NCBI GenBank assembly: GCA_905213325.1
Contig: CAJMHW010000001.1
Coordinates: forward strand, 71,767 to 135,766
DNA length: 64,000 nt
Origin: Collinsella aerofaciens
Lineage (GTDB): Bacteria; Actinomycetota; Coriobacteriia; Coriobacteriales; Coriobacteriaceae
Direction of reading: 5' to 3'
Part shown: positions 8,201-16,176 of the stretch, in pieces
Position numbering within the stretch: the first letter of the stretch is position 1
Layout: each line of letters starts with the position of its first letter
Made by a program: the position numbers and the translations under genes
Notes under the pieces: generated by a model
The model's database searches: none
What the model was told of the DNA's origin: nothing
What the model saw: the letters and a program-made list of their open reading frames with translations, nothing else

Positions 8201-10040
8201 CGAGGATTCGCTTGCGCACCTGGTGAAGCCCGAGCGTCCAATTCGCGTCGTCGACCAGTGGATGTACCACAGCCGCCTGTACGCCGTCGCCCGTTTTGTG
8301 ACGATGCGCAACGACCTGGACCTGATCCAGCTCAACTCTTTCGGCTGCGGTCTCGATGCCCTGACTACCGACCAGGTGCAGGAGATTCTGGAGGCCAGCG
8401 GCAAGATCTACACCGTGCTCAAGATCGACGAGGTGTCCAACCTGGGCGCCGCGCGCATCCGCATCCGCTCGCTCATGGCAGCGCTCAAGGACCAGGAGGC
8501 CGAGCGCTTGGCCGAGGCCACGGCCGCGGGCGAGGCCTACGAGCAGGGCGATGCCGCGCCGGTGGCTCCCTCCAAGGATGCCCCCGCGTTCGCGAGCCGC
8601 AAGTACACGTTCGAGGCGCAGCGTGAGAGCGCTTCGACCGCATGGCCCAAGGTGCCCTTTACCGAGCAGATGCGTGACGAGGGCTATACCATCCTGTGCC
8701 CGCAGATGGCGCCGATCCACTTTGACCTGGTCAAAGAGGTGTTCCGCGGTGCCGGCTACAACTTGGAGCTGCTGCCCTCAACCGATCACGACGCCGTCGA
8801 GGCTGGCCTGCGCTATGTGAACAATGACATTTGCTATCCGTCGATCCTGGTAACGGGTCAGATTATGGAGGCCATCGAGAGCGGTCGGTACGATCTGTCC
8901 AAGACGGCCGTGGTTATCAGCCAAACCGGCGGCGGCTGCCGTGCCACCAACTACATCGCGCTCATCCGCAAGGCCCTGCGCGAGAGCGGCCACCCCGAGA
9001 TTCCGGTGATCTCGCTTTCCGCCGTGGCGCTGGGCGAGGACAACCCCGGCTTTAAGATTACGCCGGCGTTGCTTAAGCAGGCCGTGTACGCGGTGCTCTT
9101 TGGTGACGTCATGATGCAGATGCTCTATCGCTGCCGTCCGTACGAGGCCACGCCCGGTGCCGCCAACGCGCTCTACGAGGAGTACATGGCGCGCGCCCGC
9201 AAGCTGGCGCCCAAGTTCAACCGCCACAACTACACCAAGCTGTGCCGCGAGGCCATCCACGCGTTCGACACCATGCCGCTTGTGGGCGAGGGCACCAAGC
9301 CGCGCGTGGGCGTGGTCGGCGAGATCTTGGTCAAGTTCCACCCCACGGCTAACAACCATGTGGTCGACGTGATCGAGCGCGAGGGCTGCGAGGCCGTGGT
9401 GCCGGGCCTGCTCGACTTCTTCCTGTACTCCATGAGCAATGCCGAGCTGCAGAAGGACGAGCTGGGAAGCTCTGCCACTACGCGCGCGGGCATGCAAGCG
9501 CTTATTAAGCTCGTGGACTGGATGCGTACGCCGGTGGAGGAGATGCTCGAAAAGTCCCGCCGCTTTGAGGCGCCCGAGCGCATCGGCACCATGGCCGACA
9601 AGGCTCGCACGGTGCTTTCGGTGTGCAACAACATGGGCGAAGGCTGGCTGCTCACGGCCGAGATGCTCGACCTGATTGACCATGGCGCACCCAACATCAT
9701 CTGCACGCAGCCCTTCGCGTGCCTGCCCAATCACGTGGTGGGCAAAGCCGTGATCAAGGAACTGCGCCGTCAACATCCCGAGAGCAATATCGTCGCGGTG
9801 GACTACGACCCCGGCGCGTCCGAGGTCAACCAGCTCAACCGCATTAAGCTCATGATCAGCGTGGCGAAGGAGAACATGCGCGCCGGTAAGGGCTTTAAGC
9901 TCGAGAAGGTGGCGCCGCTCGCGATGGACGAGGTCACCGGCCAGATGCGTGCCCATGACGGCTGCGTGAGCTGCGGACCTGCCAGCGAGGAGGCCGTGGC
10001 ATCGGTCGCCAAGCGTCTGGGGCGCGGCATTAAGAAGTAA
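5253..10040 (+). CDS. Giant 2-hydroxyacyl-CoA-dehydratase activase-type fusion protein 1 (1595 aa)
   Basis: Domains in order: an Ala-rich amphipathic N-terminal tail (residues 1-75); BadF/BcrA/HgdC ATPase domain 1 (about 85-365, DVGSTTVKLAV); ATPase domain 2 (about 400-675, DAGSTTMKAAL); a Cys cluster CGRCSNNC...GNRC near 690; a DUF2229-like region (about 735-960, SVCYPAKMSHGH); and a C-terminal HgdB/COG3581-like part to the end. Both ATPase domains keep the two cluster-binding Cys positions (GTCAGGTGAF with SRCGVF; EACSSGCGSF with SRCTVF), so one 4Fe-4S cluster could form within a single chain. Known relatives use ATP to push low-potential electrons into a dehydratase or a double-cubane enzyme; the substrate here is unknown. 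TetR gene 1 precedes it and a strong terminator follows. Confidence 0.88.
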   Translation: MSKLVEGIKDRMVAAAREAAPAVVDAAQKAATAAAEKVAEAVADAKNAAGETSVASEPAIAAEPVAATAAHAPEGAIFNPENARGNLHLGIDVGSTTVKLAVLNDDNQIVYAKYQRHHTDVRACARDLFEGAATVLPTAQMTCAITGSGGLLLSQWLDLEFVQEVIASKRAVETLIPATDVAIELGGEDAKIIYFDNGIEQRMNGTCAGGTGAFIDQMATLLHTDASGLNKLAANATTIYPIASRCGVFAKTDVQPLLNEGARPEDVAASIFQAVVTQTISGLACGRPIRGNVAFLGGPLQYLSELRHRFYLTLNLDEEHRIVPQNAHLFVASGAAMAHESNKLSTFPQLIEAIDALGDTQGAEVERLDPLFATDEDFAEFKTRHDAEVVPKGKLEGYTGRVFIGIDAGSTTMKAALVGEDGQLLHTWYGNNNGDILGTAKVIMADFYNHIPAGCTIGHVTTTGYGEALLIEALKADSGEIETVAHLRGAKAFLPGVEFILDIGGQDMKCLRVKDGVIEHIMLNEACSSGCGSFIESFAVSMNMDVRAFANAAIHAKAPVDLGSRCTVFMNSRVKQAQKEGATVGDIAAGLSYSVIKNALFKVIKLRDPKEIGSQVIVQGGTFMSDATLRAFEQLTGVHAVRPDIAGCMGAYGAALLARDRAGADGTSTILSAEDIAHLTVTQKHVRCGRCSNNCQLTVNDFGGGRRFITGNRCEKGAGHKKQKTEAPNLFKKKNELLFDREVLSPDEAPRGTVGIPRALNMYENYPFWHAFFTRLGFSVQLSDQSSKKTYQAGIESMPSESVCYPAKMSHGHVMNLIDRDVDFIWMPCVRWERKEDPTAGNCYNCPIVMSYPTALALNIDEIREQNIEFLYPFVPYHDKTELKRRLYQVLAVDRVADAEAGRGRVRGPKITRSEVDAAVNAAYEADARFHEDIQTMGEEALKWVEDHGGHGIVLAGRPYHNDPEINHALPELISSFGFAVFTEDSLAHLVKPERPIRVVDQWMYHSRLYAVARFVTMRNDLDLIQLNSFGCGLDALTTDQVQEILEASGKIYTVLKIDEVSNLGAARIRIRSLMAALKDQEAERLAEATAAGEAYEQGDAAPVAPSKDAPAFASRKYTFEAQRESASTAWPKVPFTEQMRDEGYTILCPQMAPIHFDLVKEVFRGAGYNLELLPSTDHDAVEAGLRYVNNDICYPSILVTGQIMEAIESGRYDLSKTAVVISQTGGGCRATNYIALIRKALRESGHPEIPVISLSAVALGEDNPGFKITPALLKQAVYAVLFGDVMMQMLYRCRPYEATPGAANALYEEYMARARKLAPKFNRHNYTKLCREAIHAFDTMPLVGEGTKPRVGVVGEILVKFHPTANNHVVDVIEREGCEAVVPGLLDFFLYSMSNAELQKDELGSSATTRAGMQALIKLVDWMRTPVEEMLEKSRRFEAPERIGTMADKARTVLSVCNNMGEGWLLTAEMLDLIDHGAPNIICTQPFACLPNHVVGKAVIKELRRQHPESNIVAVDYDPGASEVNQLNRIKLMISVAKENMRAGKGFKLEKVAPLAMDEVTGQMRAHDGCVSCGPASEEAVASVAKRLGRGIKK

Positions 10041-10070
10041 CTGGCCTGCTATGGGCTAGATGTGAGACAA

Positions 10071-10105
10071 ACGGGTGGTAGCCGTGCCGGCTACCACCCG
10101 TTTTT
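10071..10105 (+). terminator. Rho-independent terminator of activase module 1
   Basis: Perfect 13-bp stem ACGGGTGGTAGCC / GGCTACCACCCGT (10071-10083 with 10089-10101), 5-nt loop, followed by TTTTT. Confidence 0.9.
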
Positions 10106-10157
10106 GCTGGACATATGTTGCGTAAATCGTTTTGTCGCAGCCTTCTATGCACTCGAA

Positions 10158-10286
10158 TTTCGGAAGTGCGGGGAAAAACGCGAACCTTCCGAGCGCACCG
10201 CCTTTTTAGACTCTCGCGACCTGCGGTTTTGTTTTAAAAAAAGCCGGTCTGGTCGGCGAAACCCGATTTTCCCCGCACTTCCGAAA
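10158..10286. repeat. Perfect 20-bp inverted repeat with 89-bp centre
   Basis: The arm at 10158-10177 (core CGGAAGTGCGGGGAAAA) is repeated exactly in reverse complement at 10267-10286. The 89-bp centre has runs of T and A (CTTTTTAGAC, TTTTAAAAAAAG) and no gene. Confidence 0.8.
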
Positions 10287-10454
10287 ACAGCGGTTCAGCA
10301 GCGCCAAAAAATGCCCTCAAAATCGAGAGTTAATGAACAGGTGTTGCCGTTCGCCGCAAATTACCGTCCGTTTATAGAACCCACCCCCAGCGCGCGTCCT
10401 CCTTACGGTTGAATAAATACACATCTATGGAATTACGTAAGAGAGGACCGTCCC

Positions 10455-11414
10455 ATGAGCTACAAGACCGTTTGTGTTGCCGGCGGCGGCGTGTTGGGAA
10501 GCCAGATTGCCTTTCAGGCTGCCTACTGCGGCTTTGATGTAACGATTTGGCTGCGCAGCGAGGGCAGCATCGGCCGCACCCAGCCCAAGATCGATCATGT
10601 GCGCGAGGAGTACATCGCTGCTATCGAGGGCATGGCGGACGGCACGGGCGAGTGGTGTGCCGGTATCGCCGATAGCGGCCAGCCCTTCGACAAGGAGGCG
10701 GCACTCGCCGCCGTTGAGCGTGCCTACTCCACGCTCAAGCTGGAGCTCGATCTTGCCAAGGCCGTGGCCGACGCCGATCTGGTCATCGAGTCTATGGCCG
10801 AGGACACCCAGGCAAAGATCGACTTCTACAAGAAGCTCGCCCCGGTCCTGCCGCAAAAGACCGTCATCGTGACGAACTCCTCCACGCTGCTGCCGAGCAC
10901 CTTTGCCAAGTACACCGGCCGCCCCGAGAAGTACCTGTCGCTGCACTTTGCCAACTCCATCTGGAAGAACAACATGACCGAGGTCATGGCCCAGAGCCAA
11001 ACCGACAAGCGCTACTTCGACGAGCTCGTCGACTTCGCCAACGATATCCGCATGCTTGCCCTGCCCGTCAACAAGGAAAAGAACGGCTACCTGCTCAATT
11101 CCATGCTGGTGCCGTGGCTGCTTTCGGGCCTTGACCTGTATGTCTCGGGCGTGAGCGACCCCAAGAGCATCGATCTCGCGTGGACGCGCGGCACCGGCGC
11201 TCCCAAGGGTCCGTTTCGCGTATTCGACACGGTGGGTATCCAGACGGCCTACAACATCGTCATGCAGTATCAGAAGGTCCCGGGCCTGGTGAGCCCGCTG
11301 CTCAAGAAGATGATGATGCCCTACAACTTTAAGGCTATGGCATCCGTCCTCAAGAAAATGCTCGACGAAGGTAAGCTGGGCGAAAGCTCGGGCGAGGGCT
11401 TCTTCAAGTACTAA
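10455..11414 (+). CDS. 3-hydroxyacyl-CoA dehydrogenase family protein
   Basis: A 319-aa NAD-dependent oxidoreductase that should interconvert 3-hydroxyacyl-CoA and 3-ketoacyl-CoA, close to 3-hydroxybutyryl-CoA dehydrogenase. The N-terminal Rossmann motif is VAGGGVLGSQIA. ADLVIESMAED and VTNSSTLLPS match the family's conserved core, the catalytic His lies in LSLHFAN (HFFNP in classic members), and a C-terminal dimer domain ends GEGFFKY. Length is slightly above the usual 280-300 aa because of inserts. AAGAGAGGA precedes the ATG. Lying after the dehydratase-activase fusion, it hints at an acyl-CoA pathway, although a terminator separates them. Confidence 0.87.
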   Translation: MSYKTVCVAGGGVLGSQIAFQAAYCGFDVTIWLRSEGSIGRTQPKIDHVREEYIAAIEGMADGTGEWCAGIADSGQPFDKEAALAAVERAYSTLKLELDLAKAVADADLVIESMAEDTQAKIDFYKKLAPVLPQKTVIVTNSSTLLPSTFAKYTGRPEKYLSLHFANSIWKNNMTEVMAQSQTDKRYFDELVDFANDIRMLALPVNKEKNGYLLNSMLVPWLLSGLDLYVSGVSDPKSIDLAWTRGTGAPKGPFRVFDTVGIQTAYNIVMQYQKVPGLVSPLLKKMMMPYNFKAMASVLKKMLDEGKLGESSGEGFFKY

Positions 11415-11453
11415 AAAATGACATCTCGGGGACGGAGGAAAACGGATCATTTT
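11415..11453 (+). repeat. Post-stop palindrome with GGGGACGG core
   Basis: AAAATGA (11415-11421) pairs with TCATTTT (11447-11453). The left arm begins one base after the TAA of the dehydrogenase gene and the loop holds CGGGGACGGAGG, a variant of the GGGACAG core of the other post-stop palindromes. Confidence 0.5.
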
Positions 11454-11496
11454 CGGCCGCCAACAGTGAGAAGATGGACCCAGAAATAGAAAGGAG

Positions 11497-11973
11497 TGGC
11501 AATGGGCCGGCTCGGGCTTTGAGGACAAGCTGCTGCAAGCCCAGGGCGATTTTTCGCTCAACGCGGGCCAGCACAGCGTGACCTATCTGCCAAACGACAA
11601 GACGGCAACGACCGGTCGCTACCAGGTGCTGCTGTACGACAACAACTTTGGCGCGGCCAAGAGCTACCCCAAGTTCGACTGGGGCCAGCTGGGCGCCGCG
11701 GTGGTGACCGACTATAGCAAGGGCACGCATTCGTTTGGGCGCATCTTTACGGTGGACGAGACCGCGCGCACCTACGAGCTCGAAGACCAGATCGCCGTGC
11801 CGTTTTCGGGCTATGTGAGCAGTGCGCAGCACGTTGGCGATTCAAATAGCATGCTCGTGGCATCGGGCCAGGCCAAGACCTTTACCGAGTACGACCGCTA
11901 CGGTCTACCCGTCGCCACCTACGAGATGGAAGCCGAGAAGTACATCTATCGCGTGTACAAGTACGACCTGTAG
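11497..11973 (+). pseudogene. 5'-truncated aryl-sulfate sulfotransferase (ASST) remnant
   Basis: A 158-codon frame without a proper start. Residues VLLYDNNFG, HSFGRIFTVDE, ELEDQIAVPFSGYVSSAQ, NSMLVASGQAK and the closing YRVYKYDL match the C-terminal blades of bacterial aryl-sulfate sulfotransferase (PF05935), normally 550-600 aa. The good ribosome site AAAGGAG sits before an ATG at 11502 that is out of frame and stops after six codons. Upstream, the frame runs open only to 11470. Most of the enzyme, with the sulfate-accepting His, is therefore missing. It looks like a deletion joined just behind the dehydrogenase gene. Confidence 0.72.
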
Positions 11974-11987
11974 GGCCGCGCTCTGCA

Positions 11988-13127
11988 TCACTTCACGTCA
12001 AATTCCACGCGATCGAGCTCGGGCACATTGAGGTCGATGAGCTTGCGGGCGACGTGGCGGTCGCGTGCCCCGAGCGCCTCGCTTGTCGTCACATGGGCGA
12101 CAACCTCGCGCTCGACGATGCCCTCCTCGTCGCCTTCGGTGGCCGAGGTCTCGACGGCGACGGTGTAGTCCTTAAAGCCTGGCAGCACCGCCGCAAGCTC
12201 GCGCGTGGTTTCAGTGACGCCGTAGCCGTCCTGCACGCCGGCCTGCGCCGAGCCAATGGACCCCGCGGTCATAACGATGCAGGGGATGGCAAAGATCACC
12301 GTGCCCACGATGATGTGGCGGCGCACCTTGCGCGACAGCTCATCGACCTCGGCGTTTTCTTCAGCAGTCACAATACCGTCGCCGTTCAGGTCGCGCTTGA
12401 GCGGCACGCGCAAAAGAAGCAGCACGGCTTCGGCAGCCAGTGCGATAAAGACCACGTTGATGCCAAACTCATAAAGCGCCGAGAGAAACAGTGACCCGCT
12501 TGCGATGGCGATGCCATAGCCCGCCGCGCACAGGGGCGGCATGAGCGCGGTCGCCACGGCCACGCCGGCGATGAGCGTGGCGGGTTCCTGGTCGCGCGAG
12601 TTACCCAGCCCGCCCGCAAAGCCGCCCGCGAGCGCGACGGCAAGGTCCCATACGGTGGGTGTCGAGTTGTCGATGATGGCGGCCGTGGTGGTGCCAAGGG
12701 GCGAGAGCTTAAAATACAGCGTGGACGTGATCAGGCAAAAGACCATCTGCAACGCGAGGCTTGCAACGGCCTCGACGGTAATCTCGCGGTCGAGCGTGGC
12801 AATGCCGTATGCCATGGCAAGCACCGAGCCCATGAGCGGGCAGATAAGCATGGCGCCCACGATGGCAATGTCCGAATCGATGTCGAGGCCGATGCTCGCG
12901 ATGAGCATGGCGATGATGAGGATGCACAGGTGAGAGCCGGTCAGGCGCGCCCCATTTACAAAGCGCTTGCGAATCACGTGATAGGGTGCGCGACCCTCGC
13001 GAATGTTGAATGCGCGCCTCAGGAAGCGGCCGGCGTTCTCCATGACCTCGCTATAGGCAGGGCGGATGCCGTGGCGCCGGTGATGGCGCTCGCGCAGCCG
13101 CTTGAGCTGCTGGTTATCGAGTTTCAT
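11988..13127 (-). CDS. DUF389-family membrane protein with an internal EF-hand-like loop
   Basis: A 379-aa protein with about seven hydrophobic segments and the DUF389 hallmarks SDIAIVGAMLICPLMGSV and DQEPATLIAGVAVATALMPPL. The family's function is unsettled. Residues 246-257, between membrane segments, read DLNGDGIVTAEE, a canonical 12-residue EF-hand/dockerin-type calcium loop (Asp1, Asn3, Asp5, Gly6, Glu12), which I do not expect in DUF389. The C-terminal 80 residues form a soluble alpha/beta tail. The start at 13127 is chosen because AGGTG precedes it; ten extra codons upstream (13157) lack support. It converges on the sulfotransferase remnant. Confidence 0.84.
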   Translation of the reverse strand: MKLDNQQLKRLRERHHRRHGIRPAYSEVMENAGRFLRRAFNIREGRAPYHVIRKRFVNGARLTGSHLCILIIAMLIASIGLDIDSDIAIVGAMLICPLMGSVLAMAYGIATLDREITVEAVASLALQMVFCLITSTLYFKLSPLGTTTAAIIDNSTPTVWDLAVALAGGFAGGLGNSRDQEPATLIAGVAVATALMPPLCAAGYGIAIASGSLFLSALYEFGINVVFIALAAEAVLLLLRVPLKRDLNGDGIVTAEENAEVDELSRKVRRHIIVGTVIFAIPCIVMTAGSIGSAQAGVQDGYGVTETTRELAAVLPGFKDYTVAVETSATEGDEEGIVEREVVAHVTTSEALGARDRHVARKLIDLNVPELDRVEFDVK

Positions 13128-13280
13128 GTTCACCTCGCTCCGCCGCGGGCTATGCATCGCGCCCGCTACCTCTACTCTACACCGCGACAGGCGGGGTGGT
13201 CATCTTGACGTGAAACTTAGACGAGTAGGTAAAGGGGGCGCGTCAAATGAGACTGAAGCCGAGGGTTTCGGCAGATACAG

Positions 13281-13316
13281 AAAAGCGCGGGGCCGGATGG
13301 TCTCCGACCCCGCGCT
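13281..13316 (-). terminator. Terminator of the OPT transporter gene
   Basis: 13-bp stem at 13284-13296 and 13304-13316 (AGCGCGGGG core, one mismatch). Read on the minus strand it is followed by TTTT. Confidence 0.8.
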
Positions 13317-13341
13317 CTGCACGGGTGCGTTGTTATTGGGT

Positions 13342-15045
13342 TTAGCCCAGCAGGCTCAGGCCAACAGAAACAAACGCCAGGATAACGCCGACGATGGACT
13401 CGCCGCCCAGCAGACCGCTGGCAACGACCAGGCCCTGCTCCTGGAAGGCGGCGTCCTTGGCGGCCTTTTCCTCGTCCGAAAGACCGGCCTCGGCGTCGCG
13501 GTGTGCGGCCCACTTGTCGTAGGCGAGCTTAACGCAGGAGCCCAAGAAGGCCGTGAGCGACATGTGGAACGGCAGGTACACGCCCAGGCCGATCATCATG
13601 GCCGGAATGCCGAGCCAGTACATGACGATGCCGGCGATAAAGCCGCCTGCGAACCACGGCACGCTCGGGATACCCGAGACCATGGTGGCTACCACGCTTG
13701 CCTGCGCGGCCACAAAGCTCTTGTCGGGGCCGAAGGCGTCCGGACCATAGGCGGTGACGAGCGCGACCATGACAGCGGCAGCGACCAGGGCGCCCACGAT
13801 GCCGCCAATGGCCTGGCCGACCCACTGTGCGCGCGGGTTGGTACCCAGTACGGCTCCGGCCTTAAAGTCGTTCATGACGTCGCCAGCAAGGCCGCACGCC
13901 ACGGCCACGATGCCGGCGATAAAGAACAGCTTGACCTGCGCGAGCTGCGCGAAAGCTGCCACGATGAGCATGACGATGAGGCCAAAGATCTCCATGGGAT
14001 CGATACCCGTCTGGCCGCAGCTCTGAGCGCTCATAATGGTGGTGACAAAGGTGAACAGCGTGACGATGACGGCCGGAACGGGGCCGAGGTCGAGCGCGAT
14101 GGCAACGATCACGGCGATGGCTGCGGTGCCCAGGCCGATGACGCCGGCGTCGAGCTTAAGCGAGCCCGAGATGAGCGACTGCTCGTCGGTGTCGGTGGAG
14201 CTGTCGGCTGCAAGACCGCGGACGATACCGGCGACCTGCGGCAGGATGTCCTTAAGGACGACGGCGACGCCAAAGCCCATCATAAGGCCCATACCGAGGG
14301 ACTTGACGATACCCTGCGCGGTCACAATATCGAACAGGCCGGCAGCGGTGCCGCCAACGATGATGCCAAAGTTGCCCAGCAGCGCGCCGGCAAACCAGAA
14401 GGCGACGGGGGCGAAGCCCACCAAAAAGCCGATGGACAGCAACATGGGCGAGTTGTAGATGGCAAAGGTCACGCCGGGGATATTGAGCGTGCACAGCATG
14501 CTGGGCACCACGCCCAGAGCGTCGCGCAGCACGCTGTAGATGCCTGCGATGGACATGGAGCCAAAGAGCTGCTTGCCGGTCTTGCCGCCGGCCTCGGTGG
14601 CACGCAGGGTCTGAGCTGCGGCGTTGCCGGTGGGGAACTCCAGCGCGGCGTCCACGATAAAGTGACGGTGGATGAGCGCTGTCGCCAGAAGGCCCAAGAT
14701 GGTGCCGGCGAGCGCCACGATAAACATGTCGAGCCAGCTGATCTGGTCGGCATAGCCCAGCATCCAGGCGCCCGGGATGGTAAACGCCAGGCCGCCGGCG
14801 ACCATGGCGCCCGCGGACATGATGGTGTGGGTGACGTTGGCCTCGTTGAGGCTGGCGTTGCCCATGAGCTTCAGGAAGAACAGCGAAATGACGGCAGCGA
14901 AAATGATCGGCCAGGGGAGTGCGCCCATCTTGAGGGCGGTATAGGCCGAGCTTGCCGTGATGATCACGCAGCCAAGGACGCCGATGACGACGCCGCGCAG
15001 CGTGAGTTGACCGCGCATCGAGGTACGGTTCGAGGGATTGCTCAT
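13342..15045 (-). CDS. OPT-family oligopeptide/metal-chelate transporter
   Basis: A 567-aa polytopic membrane protein with roughly fourteen hydrophobic segments, of the oligopeptide transporter (OPT) superfamily. Recognisable pieces are the N-terminal LTLRGVVIGVLGCVIITASSAYTALKMG split by membrane segments, EANVTHTIMSAG, the EFPTGNAAAQTL motif, and AQSCGQTGIDPMEIFG. Known relatives import di- to pentapeptides or metal-nicotianamine/siderophore-like complexes by proton coupling; the substrate cannot be told here. The length fits the shorter bacterial branch. The start ATG at 15045 is preceded by AAAGGAG on the minus strand. It has its own terminator and is probably monocistronic. Confidence 0.88.
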   Translation of the reverse strand: MSNPSNRTSMRGQLTLRGVVIGVLGCVIITASSAYTALKMGALPWPIIFAAVISLFFLKLMGNASLNEANVTHTIMSAGAMVAGGLAFTIPGAWMLGYADQISWLDMFIVALAGTILGLLATALIHRHFIVDAALEFPTGNAAAQTLRATEAGGKTGKQLFGSMSIAGIYSVLRDALGVVPSMLCTLNIPGVTFAIYNSPMLLSIGFLVGFAPVAFWFAGALLGNFGIIVGGTAAGLFDIVTAQGIVKSLGMGLMMGFGVAVVLKDILPQVAGIVRGLAADSSTDTDEQSLISGSLKLDAGVIGLGTAAIAVIVAIALDLGPVPAVIVTLFTFVTTIMSAQSCGQTGIDPMEIFGLIVMLIVAAFAQLAQVKLFFIAGIVAVACGLAGDVMNDFKAGAVLGTNPRAQWVGQAIGGIVGALVAAAVMVALVTAYGPDAFGPDKSFVAAQASVVATMVSGIPSVPWFAGGFIAGIVMYWLGIPAMMIGLGVYLPFHMSLTAFLGSCVKLAYDKWAAHRDAEAGLSDEEKAAKDAAFQEQGLVVASGLLGGESIVGVILAFVSVGLSLLG

Positions 15046-15237
15046 ATAGAACTCCTTTGCGTATATCCGCTTCCCCCGGGAGCGCCGCTACGGATACGGC
15101 GCGGGAAGTCGGGTTACCAAGGGCCGCCGCGTGAGCTCGCGCACGACCGCGCACCAGTATAGCCGCAAGCTAGTCATTTTGGGATGACTGGTTTAGGGAG
15201 GCGATATACTGCTGGGCAGACGAAAGGAGCGCCGACG

Positions 15238-16089
15238 ATGCTTAATGGGTGCGCATACATATTGACGGTCGACGTGGGCAACACGTTCATTCGCTTTGGC
15301 CTGTTTGCCGAGGATTCGGCCGCGGCGCAGGAATGCCCGCTTGCGACGTGCGAGATCACGACGCCGTCGAGCATCACAGCCGACGAGGCGCGCATGAGGC
15401 TCACGCAGGTCATGGGCGCGCTGTCAGCCGATGCGGGCATGCCGGGTGTGCTCGTTCCCGCAGCCGCAGTGCTGAGCTGCGTAGTGCCGGCGCTCGAGCG
15501 CCCGTGGAAGGTGGCGCTTTCCCGCACTTGCACGGGGCGCGTGCTCACCGTGGGGCCGGGCCTCAAGACCGGCATACCCGTGCACTACGATGATCCGGCC
15601 GAGATCGGTCCCGACCGCATCGCCGACGCCGTGGCTGCCCGTGCCGTCTACGGCTCGCCGTGCATTGTGATCGATCTGGGTACCACGACCAATATCGAGG
15701 TCATCGACGCGCGCGGAACCTTTGTCGGCGGCGTCATCGCGCCGGGTCTGGCACTTGGCGCCCGCTCGCTTTCGGCCGCTGCGGCGCGCCTGCCGCAGGT
15801 CGAGCCCTCGGCACCCACGCATGTGATCGGTCGCAACACGCGCGAGGCCATGCGCTCGGGCGTGGTCTTGGGCGAGGTGGCCCGCATCGACGGCATGCTC
15901 GACATGGTGCTTGCCGAGATGCGCGCGACCAAGGCGGCGGGGGAGGGCAGCGTGCCCATTGTCATTACCGGCGACGATGCCGAGGCGCTCGCGGCGTTGG
16001 TCGGCCACAGCCTGACGGTAGACGACGCACTGACACTGCGGGGTCTCGCTGAGCTGTATCGCATCAACCAAAAGCCTCGTCGCGCATAA
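15238..16089 (+). CDS. coaX: Type III pantothenate kinase
   Basis: A 283-aa ASKHA-fold kinase that phosphorylates pantothenate, the first step of coenzyme A synthesis. The N-terminal phosphate-1 motif is TVDVGNTFIRFGLF. Further markers are GPDRIADAVAA (pantothenate/Asp catalytic region), IDLGTTTNIEV (phosphate-2) and GGVIAPGLALGARSL. Length is typical of CoaX. The start at 15238 is chosen over an in-frame ATG at 15184 because GAAAGGAG stands at the correct distance. It is divergent from the OPT gene and followed by the dCMP deaminase gene. Confidence 0.94.
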   Translation: MLNGCAYILTVDVGNTFIRFGLFAEDSAAAQECPLATCEITTPSSITADEARMRLTQVMGALSADAGMPGVLVPAAAVLSCVVPALERPWKVALSRTCTGRVLTVGPGLKTGIPVHYDDPAEIGPDRIADAVAARAVYGSPCIVIDLGTTTNIEVIDARGTFVGGVIAPGLALGARSLSAAAARLPQVEPSAPTHVIGRNTREAMRSGVVLGEVARIDGMLDMVLAEMRATKAAGEGSVPIVITGDDAEALAALVGHSLTVDDALTLRGLAELYRINQKPRRA

Positions 16090-16176
16090 AGCTGAGGACG
16101 TCGGCGGGAGAGGAAACAGCCCCACCTTTCACCTGCTACAATGGGTCAAAATGTTGCGATTACGGAGGTGTCTGCC

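Larger units (their letters stand above)
10041..10454. other. 414-bp intergenic region without a gene
   Basis: It holds the terminator at 10071, the 20-bp inverted repeat at 10158-10286 and an AT-rich leader before the dehydrogenase gene. No frame with a ribosome site or recognisable protein was found. Confidence 0.7.

Noticed and set aside
13102..15162. 686-codon + strand frame
   Set aside because: Antisense shadow of the OPT transporter; low-complexity His/Asp/Gly composition and no ribosome site.
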